A DNA stretch of 64,000 nucleotides from contig JAACJK010000221.1 in NCBI GenBank assembly GCA_013368325.1, positions 1 to 64,000 on the forward strand, read 5' to 3'. A program made the position numbers and the translations under genes. Positions within the stretch are counted from its first letter, which is position 1, and every line of letters starts with the position of its first letter. The notes beneath the pieces are model-generated. The model was given only the letters and a program-made list of their open reading frames with translations. It made no database searches and was not told where the DNA came from. This DNA is from Ephemerocybe angulata (taxonomy: Eukaryota > Basidiomycota > Agaricomycetes > Agaricales > Psathyrellaceae). This document shows positions 45,191 to 56,792 of the stretch, one piece after another.

Positions 45191-46928
45191 TGTGCACGAG
45201 TAGAATCGACTGTAGGGACACGATTGAGGACGGTCGACTGTGGTATGGAAGACGCCGGAGAGTTGGGGCGCCGATGTAGTGGTTTGAACTAGCTGGCAGG
45301 CGCCTTTAGCGGGTGCGGCGGGGGAAGATAGGTCGAAAGGAGTGGTATAGATGATGGGCGCGAGAGATGTATACCTATGCTGTTTTACATCCGTCCTTTC
45401 CACGATAACCATGTGCCATGTCCAGTGAATTGAAACAAATTGTTGTTGATCGGAAGAGAGAGAGACGAGCGACTGAAATGGGCGATGCGATAGGATGCGA
45501 TGCAGTCGAGCACGCGAGGTGTGGGGTCGGAAGCGCTTTAATTGCCCTCGGGGTCAGTTGTTGCTCTGTTGCCATCTGCGCATTATTCGGCAGCGTTACG
45601 TGCGGTAGCCCCTCAGCAGAGGTCTTGTTGAACTCGGTGTCCCGCGCGGTCCCGCGCGGTCCTGTCGAGCCCAATCTGGCATCTCTGGTCCGTTTCGAAG
45701 AAAGACGGTGTGTCCCAGTGTGTCCCTGGCAGTTTACGAAGGCAACCTCGCGGTATAGTTCCAGATAGGCTATAGATAACCTTGTGACCATGAGGAGTCA
45801 TGAGGTCAACTTTGGTCCCTGCCACTGATGATAAGTTTAGACGCCGGCAACGATCATCGCTCCATAGACTACTAAATAAGGCACGCCTATACGATATCGG
45901 TGGCCATCGGCTGCCTTCGGTATCTCGCTTCGCGCCTGCTTCTTCTTGGACTCCAAAAAGAAGTGGAATATCGTACAGAATAGGGGGCCGCCATGATTAT
46001 CGCTTGGATGAGATGGCGGTAACTTGAGAGAAGCAGGTTAATTGGCCGACCGCGTCCCCGTTCCACGTCTCCGTGAGATCTTTGGCTCCCATCTTGAGAG
46101 TAATAAAAGGACTGTGATATCTCGCCATCCGTGGGAGGCTTTACGCTGCTTTAACGCCGGTTGGAATTCAGTTCCTCGTGACGACATCGCCTTGGCCATG
46201 AGCCTGTGGAGTTCGGTGCTTCAGAGGTCCCACTTGGAATACAGTGAACCTGTGATAACCCATACCTGTCGGTGGACCCCTCGAGGTATGGGTTATGTAC
46301 TTACTATCGAGCTTTTAGAGAGGACTCTCTTGGTGACGGCGACTGGCCCTGTATCGTCTCACGATGGAACCGATAAACTTATTCGTAGCGCTCCACATAA
46401 TCACGTCTGCCGAATCTTGGAAGCTGATAAGTTGGATGGCGTTAGTATTACCCCAAAGGCATCTGCGAGCCATCGGACGACGCCGTCCGAACACCGCGAC
46501 GAGCAGCTGAGGAATTCAGAAAGGACACTCAACATGATCGAGTGCTGAGCAGCCTTCCAAGCTTTCAACAAGCTCTCATAGATGAGCTGGAATATCGACT
46601 CGAGCCTAGCTGGGGTTTGGTGTGACGTCGGAAGACTCCAGGAGGGAAGCATGGTGGGAGTATAGAGAGTCCAAGTGTATCATATGTGCATTCAGAGGAG
46701 GCCTTCCGTTGGTATTGACCTTTTCGCTCCATCCGCACAGGAGGTGTTCAGGACACAGACATGGTTGAAGTTTAAGCGCAGCCAGTGCAGGGACTTGCAG
46801 GCGTCGATGAATTTCAACGGCAACCGGATCAAAGGTCGGTCGTATATGTTCGTGGGAAATTATAGCCATAAACAGGGTGGCTTCCATTCCCCGCAGCATT
46901 TCGTCTCTTGTCTTCCTCGTTCTGTGAG
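45191..46928. other. Spacer with no confident gene
   Basis: It contains a 168-codon plus frame at 46042-46548 (starts MADRVPVPRLREIF) without family match or introns, and antisense frames of similar length. A perfect 13-bp inverted repeat lies at 46255-46296 (ataacccatacct/aggtatgggttat), inside that frame. A direct duplication gtcccgcgcg occurs near 45640-45660. The ferric reductase promoter should lie in 46560-46928; no iron-regulatory (GATA-type) site was convincingly placed. Confidence 0.4.
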
Positions 46929-49079
46929 ATGTCAAGCGCTGGGGCTCCGCCAGTAGTACCTACGCAGTTCCTCGGCCCAAAGTATAACACCACGACTTCC
47001 CAAAACGCATCTATCTGACATGTAGCTCTAGCTATACTGAAACAGATCTCAAATACCAGCACAAGTTCACGATAGCATGGGTTTCGATCCTCGGTTTCTT
47101 CCTCTTGATCTCTTTCCCCCGACTCTATGCCTCGACACGCAGCGGCATTGCTTTCAAAGGCTTTTTTGGAATATCCGAAAGCTGGGATGCCAAGCAGTAC
47201 CATGCACTATCGATCAGCAGGAGGTCGGCGAGGAAGGGAGGAAGGATAGAGGCCATACTCAATAAGGCATCTTCGATGCTTTGGTGGACCCTGCCTGGAG
47301 CAGGTGTCAACATGGGCCAGTGTATGCCTTCTCATCCTTTACCCATCATATTCTTCTCACAATCCCACAGTACTTATTCTTGGCGGATACATCGCCCTCG
47401 TCGTCACCTGTATCGTCGTGGACGCTTCGCTCGTCAAGAACGCCAACCGAGCAGGCCGTATCGCCCTCGCACAACTCCCAATTGTTTTCCTGTTTGCAAC
47501 GAAGAACTCGGCTCTTTCGCTTCTGCTAGGCCCAGGCAATGGATACGAGAAGCTCAACCTCGTCCACAAGTGGGCTGGGCGCGGCATCTTCCTCGGTAGC
47601 GTGATCCACGGCTCGCTCTGGATAAAGAACCATCTCGACACTGAGACGCCAATTCTCGGACAGGATAAAGAAACGACTGGCATAGCTGCCTTCGCTCTCC
47701 TGTGCATCATCGTTCTTACATCAGTCCTGCCTGTCCGGCGATGGTTCTACGGTGCCTTCTACAATTTACAGTGAGTGACAACCCTGCTCAAAGCCGACTT
47801 CACTTGCTGATCGGGCCTTAGCATCGTAACATTCGTCGCCTTTTTCATCACGGTTTGCTATCACACAACCGAAGCTGTGCCCTGGATCTTCCCCGCCCTG
47901 GCGTTCTATGGCCTCGATATACTTCTCCGGATGTTGCGCGTGAGGATCAAAGATGCCCTGCTTGTTCCATGTGACAAACAAATGACCCTTATCCACGTCC
48001 AAGACTGCACCGACGGCTGGACCGCAGGCCAGCACATACGCCTCCGCGTTTTCTCCTCCGGCCGGGTGCTCGAATCACACCCTTTCTCCCTACTCACGGC
48101 ACCACCCGAGACCACCTGCGTCACCGCATTCCCGCAGGGCGTGAACCTCGGCGTGCGCGTGATGGGCGACTGGACCAAGGCGCTCAACGATTATGCGACA
48201 CAGACTGTGGAAGTGCTCCGGAAGCAGGAAGATGAAACATGCTTGGATGAGAAGAAGCAGGTGGCTATGACCAGTGTGGAGTTGGCGGGTGCGTCGAAGC
48301 GTGTTGTGTTCAACGCCCCGCCGCCGGAGGTGCCTGTGCAGGTGATGATCGACGGCCCATATGGCGGGTGCAGCATCGACCTGGGCCGCTATGAGAACGT
48401 GCTACTCATTGCAGGGGGAGCAGGAGCGACGTTCACGCTTGGCCTCCTAGACGACATTGTTGGCCGCTGTGTCAAGCTGGGAAGGCGGAACGGCGAAGTT
48501 ACGAAGAGAATCGAGTTTGCATGGTGCATCAGGTCTTTCGGCGCCATCGACTGGTTTGCGCCAGCACTCATGGATATCGCGACCATGGCTGCGTCCGCTT
48601 CCTCCGATTTAAGCTTGCACATATCCGTCTATGTGACATGTTTGTGCAACCCTGAAGCTGTCCCCCCGATCCCCAACTGCGATGTAACGATCGTGCGACC
48701 ATCCATATACAGAGTCCTCATCGACCTCGTTACCCCGCCCACCAAGAATCTTGGCTTGGCTTCCTCGTCGGACAATGACATCCAAGAGATACCCAGGTTA
48801 CCCAGTGTAACTTCCGACAATGGGCGGCCGATGATGGTGGCAACGCAGACCTCCTCAGCTACCGATGGGAAGGACGAGACCGAGGTGGATGTGGTGTTTG
48901 ACCCCAGCGTGCGGAATAGGCTGCCGTGGATAGGTCTGGGTGGTGGGCTTGCTGTGTGTGCAAGTGGGCCGGAGAGCCTAACACGTGAGGCGTCGAACGC
49001 AGTCGCGAGGCTTCAACTTGTTTCGGGAGTTAGGGATCTGGGAATTGTGGGGCTACATACAGAGGTGTTCGCGCTCTAA
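46929..49079 (+). CDS. Ferric reductase (FRE/NOX-like transmembrane flavocytochrome)
   Basis: A membrane protein that passes electrons from NADPH through FAD and two haems to reduce ferric (or cupric) ions outside the cell before uptake. Exons 46929-46981, 47032-47321, 47371-47770 and 47822-49079 sum to 2001 nt (666 residues). Both haem-ligand pairs are present with the canonical 13-residue spacing: HKWAGRGIFLGSVIH and HIVTFVAFFITVCYH. The first His of the second pair is split by the phase-2 intron at 47771 (ca|c). The FAD-binding site reads HPFSLLTAP, and the NAD(P)H site has VLLIAGGAGATFTLG with a C-terminal VCASGPESL. The domain order is that of the family. A signal peptide is not obvious in MSSAGAPPVVPTQFLG. 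Metal specificity cannot be told. Confidence 0.93.
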
Positions 49080-49723
49080 CGATCCGTTCAGATTTGTACC
49101 ACCGATGCCAAACTAATCCACGCTGTACAAATACGAAAGTGGTAGTAGTACATTGAAAGGGCACATAATTCAAGCATTCGAACTAGGTAGCCGAAGCAAC
49201 TCTGAGTGAAAGCTAAGATTCCAGTGGTTTAAATTCGACCTTCAATCGAAGGAGATTGGGCAACTTCCGTGGGCCATGGTGTACGTGCCACACATCTATG
49301 TAAGTACGACCAGGGGGTCAAGATAACGGACCTGCTCACTAGCAGCAACAAAAGGAGACGTGCCTTCGTGAACTGGGTGACAGTGTCACCTAGGATCCAA
49401 GTTTGTACTGAGGAGGGAAAAGGACGTCTACCGTATTACTATTAGGGACCATTCTCGATGCAATGGGTTGCCAAGATCTGCGTGTGGCGATGAAATGAGA
49501 TGATTTACCACCCGATGGCAATTATCTCCCAGTGGGCCTCGACTGGTACTGAGGCCTGAGGCGACAGCGGCACCTATTGCACGCTTCGCGTCAGTGCACC
49601 GAGATAGCGCGATATATACACACCTCCGCGTTTTGTGAAGTGCGAGTTTGGGTATCTGTGCGTCTGTTGTATATAAGGAGTGGTTTCGCAGAATCTACGA
49701 ACGGTGATAGCTAATGAAACGGT
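49080..49723. other. Intergenic spacer
   Basis: It lies between the convergent ferric reductase and DUF6533 genes. No frame, RNA or repeat was recognised. Confidence 0.5.
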
Positions 49724-51514
49724 TCAAAAGGCGCCTTGGTCTGTGCGAGCTTGATCGTCTCCTGACCCCATCCCTTGGGCTTTAATGGTGTATACTTCTA
49801 GCGGATATTCGACTGAGTTGTTTAGCATATCCAGGTCGTACCCCTTCATGGACATCCTCATCTCTTCGGAAAACGGCTGATAGTATGCGTTGCGCAGGTT
49901 CAGAACCAGACGGCAGCCAAGAATTGGGGTGAGGGCCGAGGTGGCTTGGATCGGATAAAAAGCAAGCCCCTTCTGTAAAAGCATCGGAATCGAAATGTTA
50001 GCATCGCTGATGGTCTGGAAAGTACGGCCAGGACGACGTGCCTCCAGAGGGGTTGTGAGCCACACAACAATGGTGACGAGGGACGAAACAGTTCCGCTAA
50101 ATCCAATCGAAAGGTTAGTAGGGGAAGACACTCAGGGCCTTGGGTACTCACATGAAAGGAAATAAAATACTGTCCCTTATTAGTACCCGGAAAAGCACCC
50201 CCTGCCTCGACCAGGTTCTGAGCGTCTTCAAGTAATTATCCGGAGGCGCATCGGTCTCCAAGGCAGACATCTCCTTCTGTGACTCCTTCAGAAACCGCAG
50301 GCCTTCCCACACGGTAAAGGCGACGACAACAATATCATAGGTAATTGAGATGAACCAAGTGGCGGATGACCATGATGGCCAGTTTCCTGGCAGGCAAGTG
50401 CGCGAAGTGGGTGCTAGAATGAGACCTAGTAATTGAATCAGAATAGTTCTCAAAAAGGAACTTCAGAGCATCCGGTGTTGCTTTCAGCGAGCTCAAAGGC
50501 AAAAAGACTCACTATATTTTGTAAGAGGAGTTCCTGACAAAACAAGGGTCACGGTAACTTCCGAAAGCATCAGGATGCTTAGAGCGAATAAGAGAGCCAT
50601 ACGAGCTCTTCTCCGTTGCTCGTACATGCTAAGCATCCGATGCATCATCAACCCTAGAGATGCACGTCTTCAATAAGCTCCTGTCATGTAGGCTGTAGCC
50701 GAGGATGTGTGGATCCCGCACCTTGCATTGCAGTTGCGGCAGCTCCAGCTAGCCAGAATTGAATCAGAGTATACGAGTTGCATGCCTAAATGTAGAGTTC
50801 AATATGGTTTTACCCTCCAGCGGGAGGAGGAGGCGTGCCTTCTTAAATTGGGTATAATCCGAGATCCAGATTTGCACTGAAAGGATCGCAAATTCGCACC
50901 TGGGTTAGTTTAGAGTCTTTCCGTTTCAGAGTAGTCAAACTTACCTGCTAAGCCTTGTCTAGCATCGCAGGGAGATTCACAGATGTCATTTAACAAGTGT
51001 TTCAAGAAAGAACCGTACTCACAGAAAGAAGGCGTTCGCCCCATAGCGTGTCTTTCCAGATCAACGTAAGGGGGTTCGTCTCGTGGTGCAATTGGAGGGG
51101 AAGACTTACAATGATATATAGCACCTGAACCAGGGACACCTTCTTCTTCTGCACGCCAGCGGCCAGTTAGTCTCTGACCTCTTCCCTGAACCCCCATAAT
51201 AACTCACCCAGATAAGCTCTACCTACGAACCAGCTCATCAGCATCGAGGAGGCCACAGACGATATGCACACCAACCTCCAAGTCGAACGTCGATACTAGA
51301 GAGGTGTAAATTTATCGCGCTATTTCGTACACTGACCACGAGGAGGACTCACTATGGTCCCAGAACGTTACTGTTGCTGTTGCGACTGCATGCCGTGGAG
51401 GTAGCTGTAAGCCAGTGTCGTTCCCTGAGACTAACAGCGAGCGCACACACCTGCGAACCAGTGCCCTTTCTGCACGAACCACGCGAACTGGAGGAGGGCG
51501 TCTTCAGCACTCAT
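49724..51514 (-). CDS. DUF6533-type multi-pass membrane protein
   Basis: It starts at ATG 51514 (MSAEDALLQFAWFVQKGHWF). Joining through GCAGGT|GTGTGC and following introns gives HAVATATVTFWDH, then ISTFDLEVELIW, then GVQKKKVSLVQVLYII and RYGANAFF. This is the core of the DUF6533 family, very abundant in Agaricomycetes. Later exons have MYEQRRRARMALLFALSILM (50640-50530), a TM with ISITYDIVVVAFTVWEGLRF near 50330, and the last hydrophobic part near 50090 with GFSGTVSSLVTIVVWL. The tail is short and polar. About seven transmembrane helices are expected. The function of the family is unknown. Exons between 50950 and 50650 are only partly resolved. Confidence 0.65.
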
Positions 51515-51998
51515 GAAAGTGCAGGTTTGGGGCTCCGGGGAACCAAGGGGGTCATCGAGTGAGTTGTTTCAGAGCGATCATCAGGCACCAAAGGTTAAAT
51601 ATGCCAGCAGGAGCCAGGAGGGCATACAGTACTACTCCGGCCGGCGGCAGCCTTACATTATGATTTAGTGTGCGTGTGGGATATTTTCAAGATGAAGACA
51701 GGGTCCACTCGGGCTCCATGTTTCCTGCCGTCCCATCGGGGTCGCGCCAACTATTGCAAACAGCAATAAAAAGACAGGTGTCGCCACGGTGTCAGTTCGC
51801 CATCCAATGAGGAGAGGCTGGGGAAAGTAGAAGACGAGTTGGAAGAGGTCGAAGCACCTTGGAACAAGACCTTACCTTTTTTCGCACGCCCAACGCCTCC
51901 AACTCTCTCCAACTTGAGCTGCCCGTCCGACGTTGGCTCATGACACTGACAGACGTTCCATGACCCCCTCGCAGATCTCATTCACTGCCAGGAAATCC
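51515..51998. other. Spacer
   Basis: A 76-codon minus frame (51751-51981, with SSTFPSLSSLDGELTPWRH) has no family signal. Nothing else was recognised. Confidence 0.4.
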
Positions 51999-52455
51999 GC
52001 GCTTAGAGTGCTGCTCAATTCTAAAATCTCATTTCTCATTTCTCAGTTCTCATCTTCTTTTGGACACCCCCGACACGGCTCGGGTGCGCACATCAGCTCA
52101 GCTTACAGCGGGCTCAATTGCTTTTCCATCAAATCCGTTCATTGAGCCAAGTCGCCTTCCGTCGCTATTCTCTCAAAGAATCTGTACCTATAACTTCAGT
52201 AGTGTGCCCAAATGACAATGAAAGTATGATCCTCCTCGTCCATACTTGATATTTCGTATATCGTAGTCTACATGGTCTATACAGGACGTACAGGCAGATG
52301 CCCAGGGTGAGCCAAATTGATGGAACACTGATTGAGCCCGCTGGAAGCTGAGCTGACGTCCGCACCCGAGCTGTGTCGGGGGTGTCCAAAAGAAGATGAG
52401 AACAAACGAGATGAGAAATGAAATGAGATTTAGAATTGAGCAGCACTTAGAAGTT
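51999..52455. mobile_element. Foldback (MITE-like) element with ~140-bp imperfect inverted arms
   Basis: The left arm, about 52005-52145, carries gtgctgctcaattct, then catcttcttttggacaccc and cagctcagct. The right arm, about 52300-52447, is its reverse complement with scattered mismatches and small indels (gggtgtccaaaagaagatg, agaattgagcagcac). About 160 bp of unique DNA separates the arms, and no coding frame spans the element. The size and structure fit a non-autonomous foldback element or MITE; no target-site duplication is certain. The alternative is an inverted duplication of host DNA. Confidence 0.65.
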
Positions 52456-53097
52456 AGTAGAGCTTAACCTCGGCGCTTAATACGATAAACGACGATTCTT
52501 CAGCACAGAATGAATAACATCTGTAAGGCCGACTAGCGGCACAACCTTGTACCTGCGAATACCCACCGGGCGATTGAGGGTTATCCCTACACAACCTCAC
52601 CTCGGCTTCAACTTAGCAGTGTACTGATGATGATGACAGGTGAGGTGTATATGATCCATGGTAATACATACGGGAATCAGGGTACCTAGAGCGCATCGTA
52701 TGTACAAGGTACATACCTTTGGTTCAGCCTGAGGGAAGAGGGTACCCATACCCTCTTCACTGGAAAAGCCTGAGCTTCTGACTCTCAGTCGGACCCGAAG
52801 CGAGGCAAAGGCCATAAGCACTCCCTCGTCCTTTTCTCTCCTTACCTTTGCCCACTTGGCACTGCCCACCTTGACTTCGGCAACCAGGCATATTTGCGCC
52901 GAAGAGTTCGGAGTATGATACAATCTACCGTAGCAGTCATCCATGTATGTTTGATTTCGATAACTAAAAATACAAGAGGGGGTATATGACCACAGGACGA
53001 TACTAAGTATACAGGACACAGGCAAGGTCACCAATTGAAAAGGAGCCAACTTCAAAGTAGAACAGGGAAGCGAACGACGTCGCATTGTCTTCAACTT
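52456..53097. other. Spacer downstream of the GH79 gene
   Basis: A 165-codon minus frame at 52597-53094 (starting MKTMRRRSLPCSTLKLAPFQ) begins just beyond the GH79 stop and lacks a family or intron support. I treat it as chance or 3' UTR. Confidence 0.4.
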
Positions 53098-55129
53098 TTA
53101 ATCGAAAGAGATGAGGGCAACCTCGGTAGCGCGCAGGTCAAAGCCTTCGGAGAAATCCAAGACCTCCACTCGCGAGATACCTGTAGGGCGCGCATCCTTC
53201 GTCTCGTACGAAAGCCCTCCCCATGTAAGCCCAGAAGTTTCGTCAGAGTGCCTGCATTCAGGGATTCAGTCAGCATCCCCGCAAGAACTGAGACGACGAA
53301 GGCATCGACTCACGGTACAGACAGCCTCTTAATTGTCGCAAGTCTGGGTGCTGCACCGTCAATCTTCACATTAATCCGCGCCTGCGACCTCGAGTCGTCC
53401 GACTTCAAGTACAGGTCCGAGTTGATGAAAAGCGCCTTGGTGAGCTTGTCCCCAGAGTAGAACGCGTACCCGGACACGGCGCTGTTGTCTGTGGGGAGCT
53501 CGGCGACTCGAGTCTGGCCGCTGGAACCGATGGCCTCCGCGGCGATGAGTGCGGCATGGTATGAGGGCTCGATGTGCGCTTCTTGAGGCGGACTCAGAAC
53601 CGAATTGTCGAGGGGAGAGCGGGAGAGCGTCGTGGGTTGCAACTAGTATTGATGATAAGAACCTCAGCTCTTGACTGGTAGGGAGGGTTGCGAGTATGAG
53701 TTGAACGTACGAAGTTGAACTTGTATCCGACACCTTGGTGGAAGTATACCCGCGAGATACCAAGTTGAGAACTGGGAAGGAGTCAGTCAGTCTGGGGTCT
53801 TTGAAGGTTATGAGGGGGCAGCCTACGCGTATAACAGGTAATCGAGGGCCCAGATGGCAGAGCCTGCGACGTTGCTGACGCCCGCCGCGCCGTAGCAAGA
53901 GAAGCTATTTGCTTCACCCAAAATGTACTCGAGACCTTTGGACTTGGCTGCAGCAATATCCTCCTTGAGCGCATCTAGACCTTGGCGGATGCTCGATTTA
54001 GTCACAAGGCTTTTCAAATCTTTGGTGCTACCCTTGCAGATACTTCCGCTATAGTGATGCTGAGAGAAACTAGGCGGCCGTCAGATGGACTCTGGATAAA
54101 GTGGGAAGCTTGGACATACGCTTTGACGTTGGGAGCAATGGCCTCCGGGAGGAGGTTATGTTCAAGAAGATAACGTCCAGTCCATGTGTTCGATTGCTTC
54201 GCGCCGGTGGCAGAGATACTTCCAGCCCAGAATGGGATGTCTAGAGCAGGAGGAAGCCAGCCCGAGCGCATGATATCGATGATGTTTTTCACCCAGTTCG
54301 ACCACCTGCAAACATAGAGAACACATATGGTGAGCACGGAAGCCGTAGCCACAACGTATGGATAGATAACGTACTCAGGAAGGTACTTGGCCGATGTGTC
54401 GGACCACTTGGGATCCCAGCTGCGGAAGGTGTTGTCCTTCCCGTACCGATCGGGCTCATGGCCCAATTCGATAGCTTCGAGCGTGACGCCTTGGTCAACA
54501 ACATCGGGGGAGGTGAATGCCTTGGTGATCCAGCTGATGTACACAGATGCTCGGAGATCATCATTGGCACCATAGTTGACGCCTGTTACTACTTTGGTGT
54601 CTAGGAGGGCGAATGAATCAGTTTTCACATCTCGAACTTGGTTCCCTTTCTGAACTCTTACTTTTTGGGAGGAAACGAACTGTAGGATAGAAGTCGGATC
54701 CTATGGCCATGCTATAAGCACCTGGGTAAGGCGAATTGCTACTAATGGTCGTATTGTCGTAATAGGCATTGCAGAACTGGAGAAGATGGCTGTCAATACG
54801 GCAGAGGAGGCGTAACGACATCCATGACCTACCTGGACGCTGGAGGAGCCTTGGTTGGCAACATCAGCCGCCTGTCCGCCGATCCTGATCCGTGGCGGTA
54901 CGCCAGTCAGCTTGTCGAGGTTGTCCAAGCTGTTGAAAAAGAACTCGTTTCGCGAGGTTGAGCCGACCCAATCTACCCATCGATCTTGTTCGATGGAGAG
55001 GGAGACGTGGTCCTGCGCGATGCTACTGGCGCCTCCTGGCGCCTTAGCAGAGATCGTGACCTCTAATGCTCGCACAGATGTGGTGAGCATAAGCGCTACA
55101 AGGGTTTGCCTGAGGTTTGAGGAGAGCAT
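53098..55129 (-). CDS. Secreted glycoside hydrolase family 79 (beta-glucuronidase-like)
   Basis: GH79 enzymes remove glucuronic acid (often 4-O-methyl) from glycoproteins or arabinogalactan outside the cell. It starts at ATG 55129 with a signal peptide (SSNLRQTLVALMLTTSVRA) and ends GFDLRATEVALISFD at 53098; about nine exons. Landmarks in order are PPRIRIGGQAADVANQG, FCNAYYDNTTISSNSPYPGA, AIELGHEPDRYGKDN (acid/base Glu), FWAGSISATGAKQSNTW, EYILGEANSFSCYGAAGVS (nucleophile Glu), IWALDYLLYA, and the C-terminal beta domain with SGYAFYSGDKLTKALFINSD and ETSGLTWGGLSYE. GH clan A members normally have Asn just before the acid/base Glu (G-N-E); here the codon is CAT, His. That may lower or change activity. 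Confidence 0.88.
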
Positions 55130-55559
55130 CGCGAGGAAGGAACCAGCAATGGGGCTGATTCACATAGAACCATCGCTCTGAGCTTTTATACACTTGGGCT
55201 GACCGCAGCAATTCCACCAAACACAGCTCTTTCCGTATGGTAGCGATGTCAACCTAGATGGTATTTCGAGATACTGAGGAGCTTGGTGAGATGAACGCAC
55301 AATCAGCCATGCCTGAGAGCGATTGAACGCACCTAACGGTCCTAACGTCAGAAAGAAGACGGCGTAAACCCAATCTCGTGCGGTCAGAAGGCTCCCACAA
55401 GCCTATCCTCGTTGTGCTCCCGGGCAGATATGGGTCACGAAGCATGGTAAGACATCATAGGCATCCATCTAAGGGTTGCGAATGAGAAGCTCGGAAAAAT
55501 AGTATAGGCGCGTGCTCGCTCGCGTGGCTACATAGACCCCTTCTGGGTACAAGGACCAT
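55130..55559. other. Spacer upstream of the GH79 gene
   Basis: This is the GH79 promoter region. One 63-codon minus frame (55254-55445) has no support. Confidence 0.4.
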
Positions 55560-56292
55560 TCAAACGTCTGTCCTGGGGTCGAAATGTGGAAGAGTTTGCA
55601 GATCAAGCGGATTAACCATGACATCAAGGGAAATTCCTAACTGTGATTTGACCTGTTTCCCCGGACCCCACACAAGATGAAAGATTAGATGAAAGCATAA
55701 GTTCGTAGCACCAAGAATAATGTGCAAGCACCAGACCAAACATGACGAAAGCCTTGTGCTGCAGAAGCTTATCCATGGGGAGGCGCTTATGAGAACGATC
55801 GAAATGTCGGAGACTTTTAGATAGCGAGTAGCGAGATATGCAGCGATGAACCCCGCAAAAAGGACGCGGGAAGCCTGGGCGGTGGAGAATCGGTTTGTCC
55901 ATGAGGTGATTTCCGCCGAGGTGAGAACATCTGGGTGCGTTTGCCCGCACCTTGTCAATCCCAGTGGGTAAGAGTCCGTTGTTGAAAAGAAGTAGGCCGG
56001 CATTGATTGGGCGGTACTTGGATTTTGGTCATATATAGCAACGCGTTCAGACTAACGCCACGAGAGAAGCCGTAGAAGAGTGAGCGCCGGATTGGAGGTT
56101 GTCCGGCCCTTCGGAAGGAAGCTGGGGTGAGGTTCTTCTGGTAAATCTCGATGATAAAAACGCAGGCTGCGTTAGCCACTTCAAGACCGGGAGCACAGAA
56201 GGCAAGGAGTCTAAGAGGAACAGGGTAGACAAGAGAATTTCGGAACTCATGCAGCGCTTGTGCGGGGCTATTCGCTGATTTCTATCGCGCAA
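55560..56292 (-). pseudogene. Possible membrane protein gene fragment
   Basis: Minus-strand pieces look protein-like: PPIRRSLFYGFSRGVSLNAL near 56080, RVLFAGFIAAYLATRYLKVS near 55830, and a hydrophobic run with CLVWCLHIILGATNLCFHLI near 55710. They lie in different frames with some GT-AG options, but I could not assemble a full protein, and the start and stop are unclear. It could be a spliced integral membrane protein or a decayed copy. No family assigned. Confidence 0.25.
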
Positions 56293-56790
56293 TTAGTGAG
56301 CTAGGAATCGCGTTCGTAGTCATGCGTCATGGAAGACATACCGGAATATCGCTTCTCTCACGACATTAGGATGGACTCCTGTGGTCTTGAGGCTTCAAAA
56401 CGTACAGTGTGCTTCAAGTTCAGCTGAACACATTGTAACTTTCGTTATCGAGCCACCAACATGGTTGGGGCTGCAGATATCCATACGACGGAGAAGCGGT
56501 TGCAATCGTCGAGGATCTCGTCAGGTTCACCAGAGAGAAAAGCCAGGTAGTATAAGGGATGAGCAATATTTTGTCGATTCTCGAGACCAGAACATGGCGG
56601 CGGTAACTTGAACGGGAAAGGGAAAACCAACTGCCAACAATCGGGTTATTTGGCATCGTCCCCTTCACCAAATACTTTGAGGGACTCGTCGCGACTCGAA
56701 ATCTAGGACGCTTCCACCGACACAGTATTCACCCATAATCTCGACCTCTTCCTCCATCGTGCATTAGATTGAAGTCCAACGGTCAGGTGT
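56293..56790. other. Spacer
   Basis: Short overlapping frames on both strands (56381-56671) have no family signal. Nothing else was recognised. Confidence 0.4.
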
Positions 56791-56792
56791 AA

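Noticed and set aside
45418..45768. 116-codon plus frame opposite a 138-codon minus frame
   Set aside because: Neither shows a domain or a credible start, and the two shadow each other.
46042..46548. 168-codon plus frame
   Set aside because: No recognisable family and antisense frames of similar quality; it contains a perfect hairpin, so the open frame may be chance.
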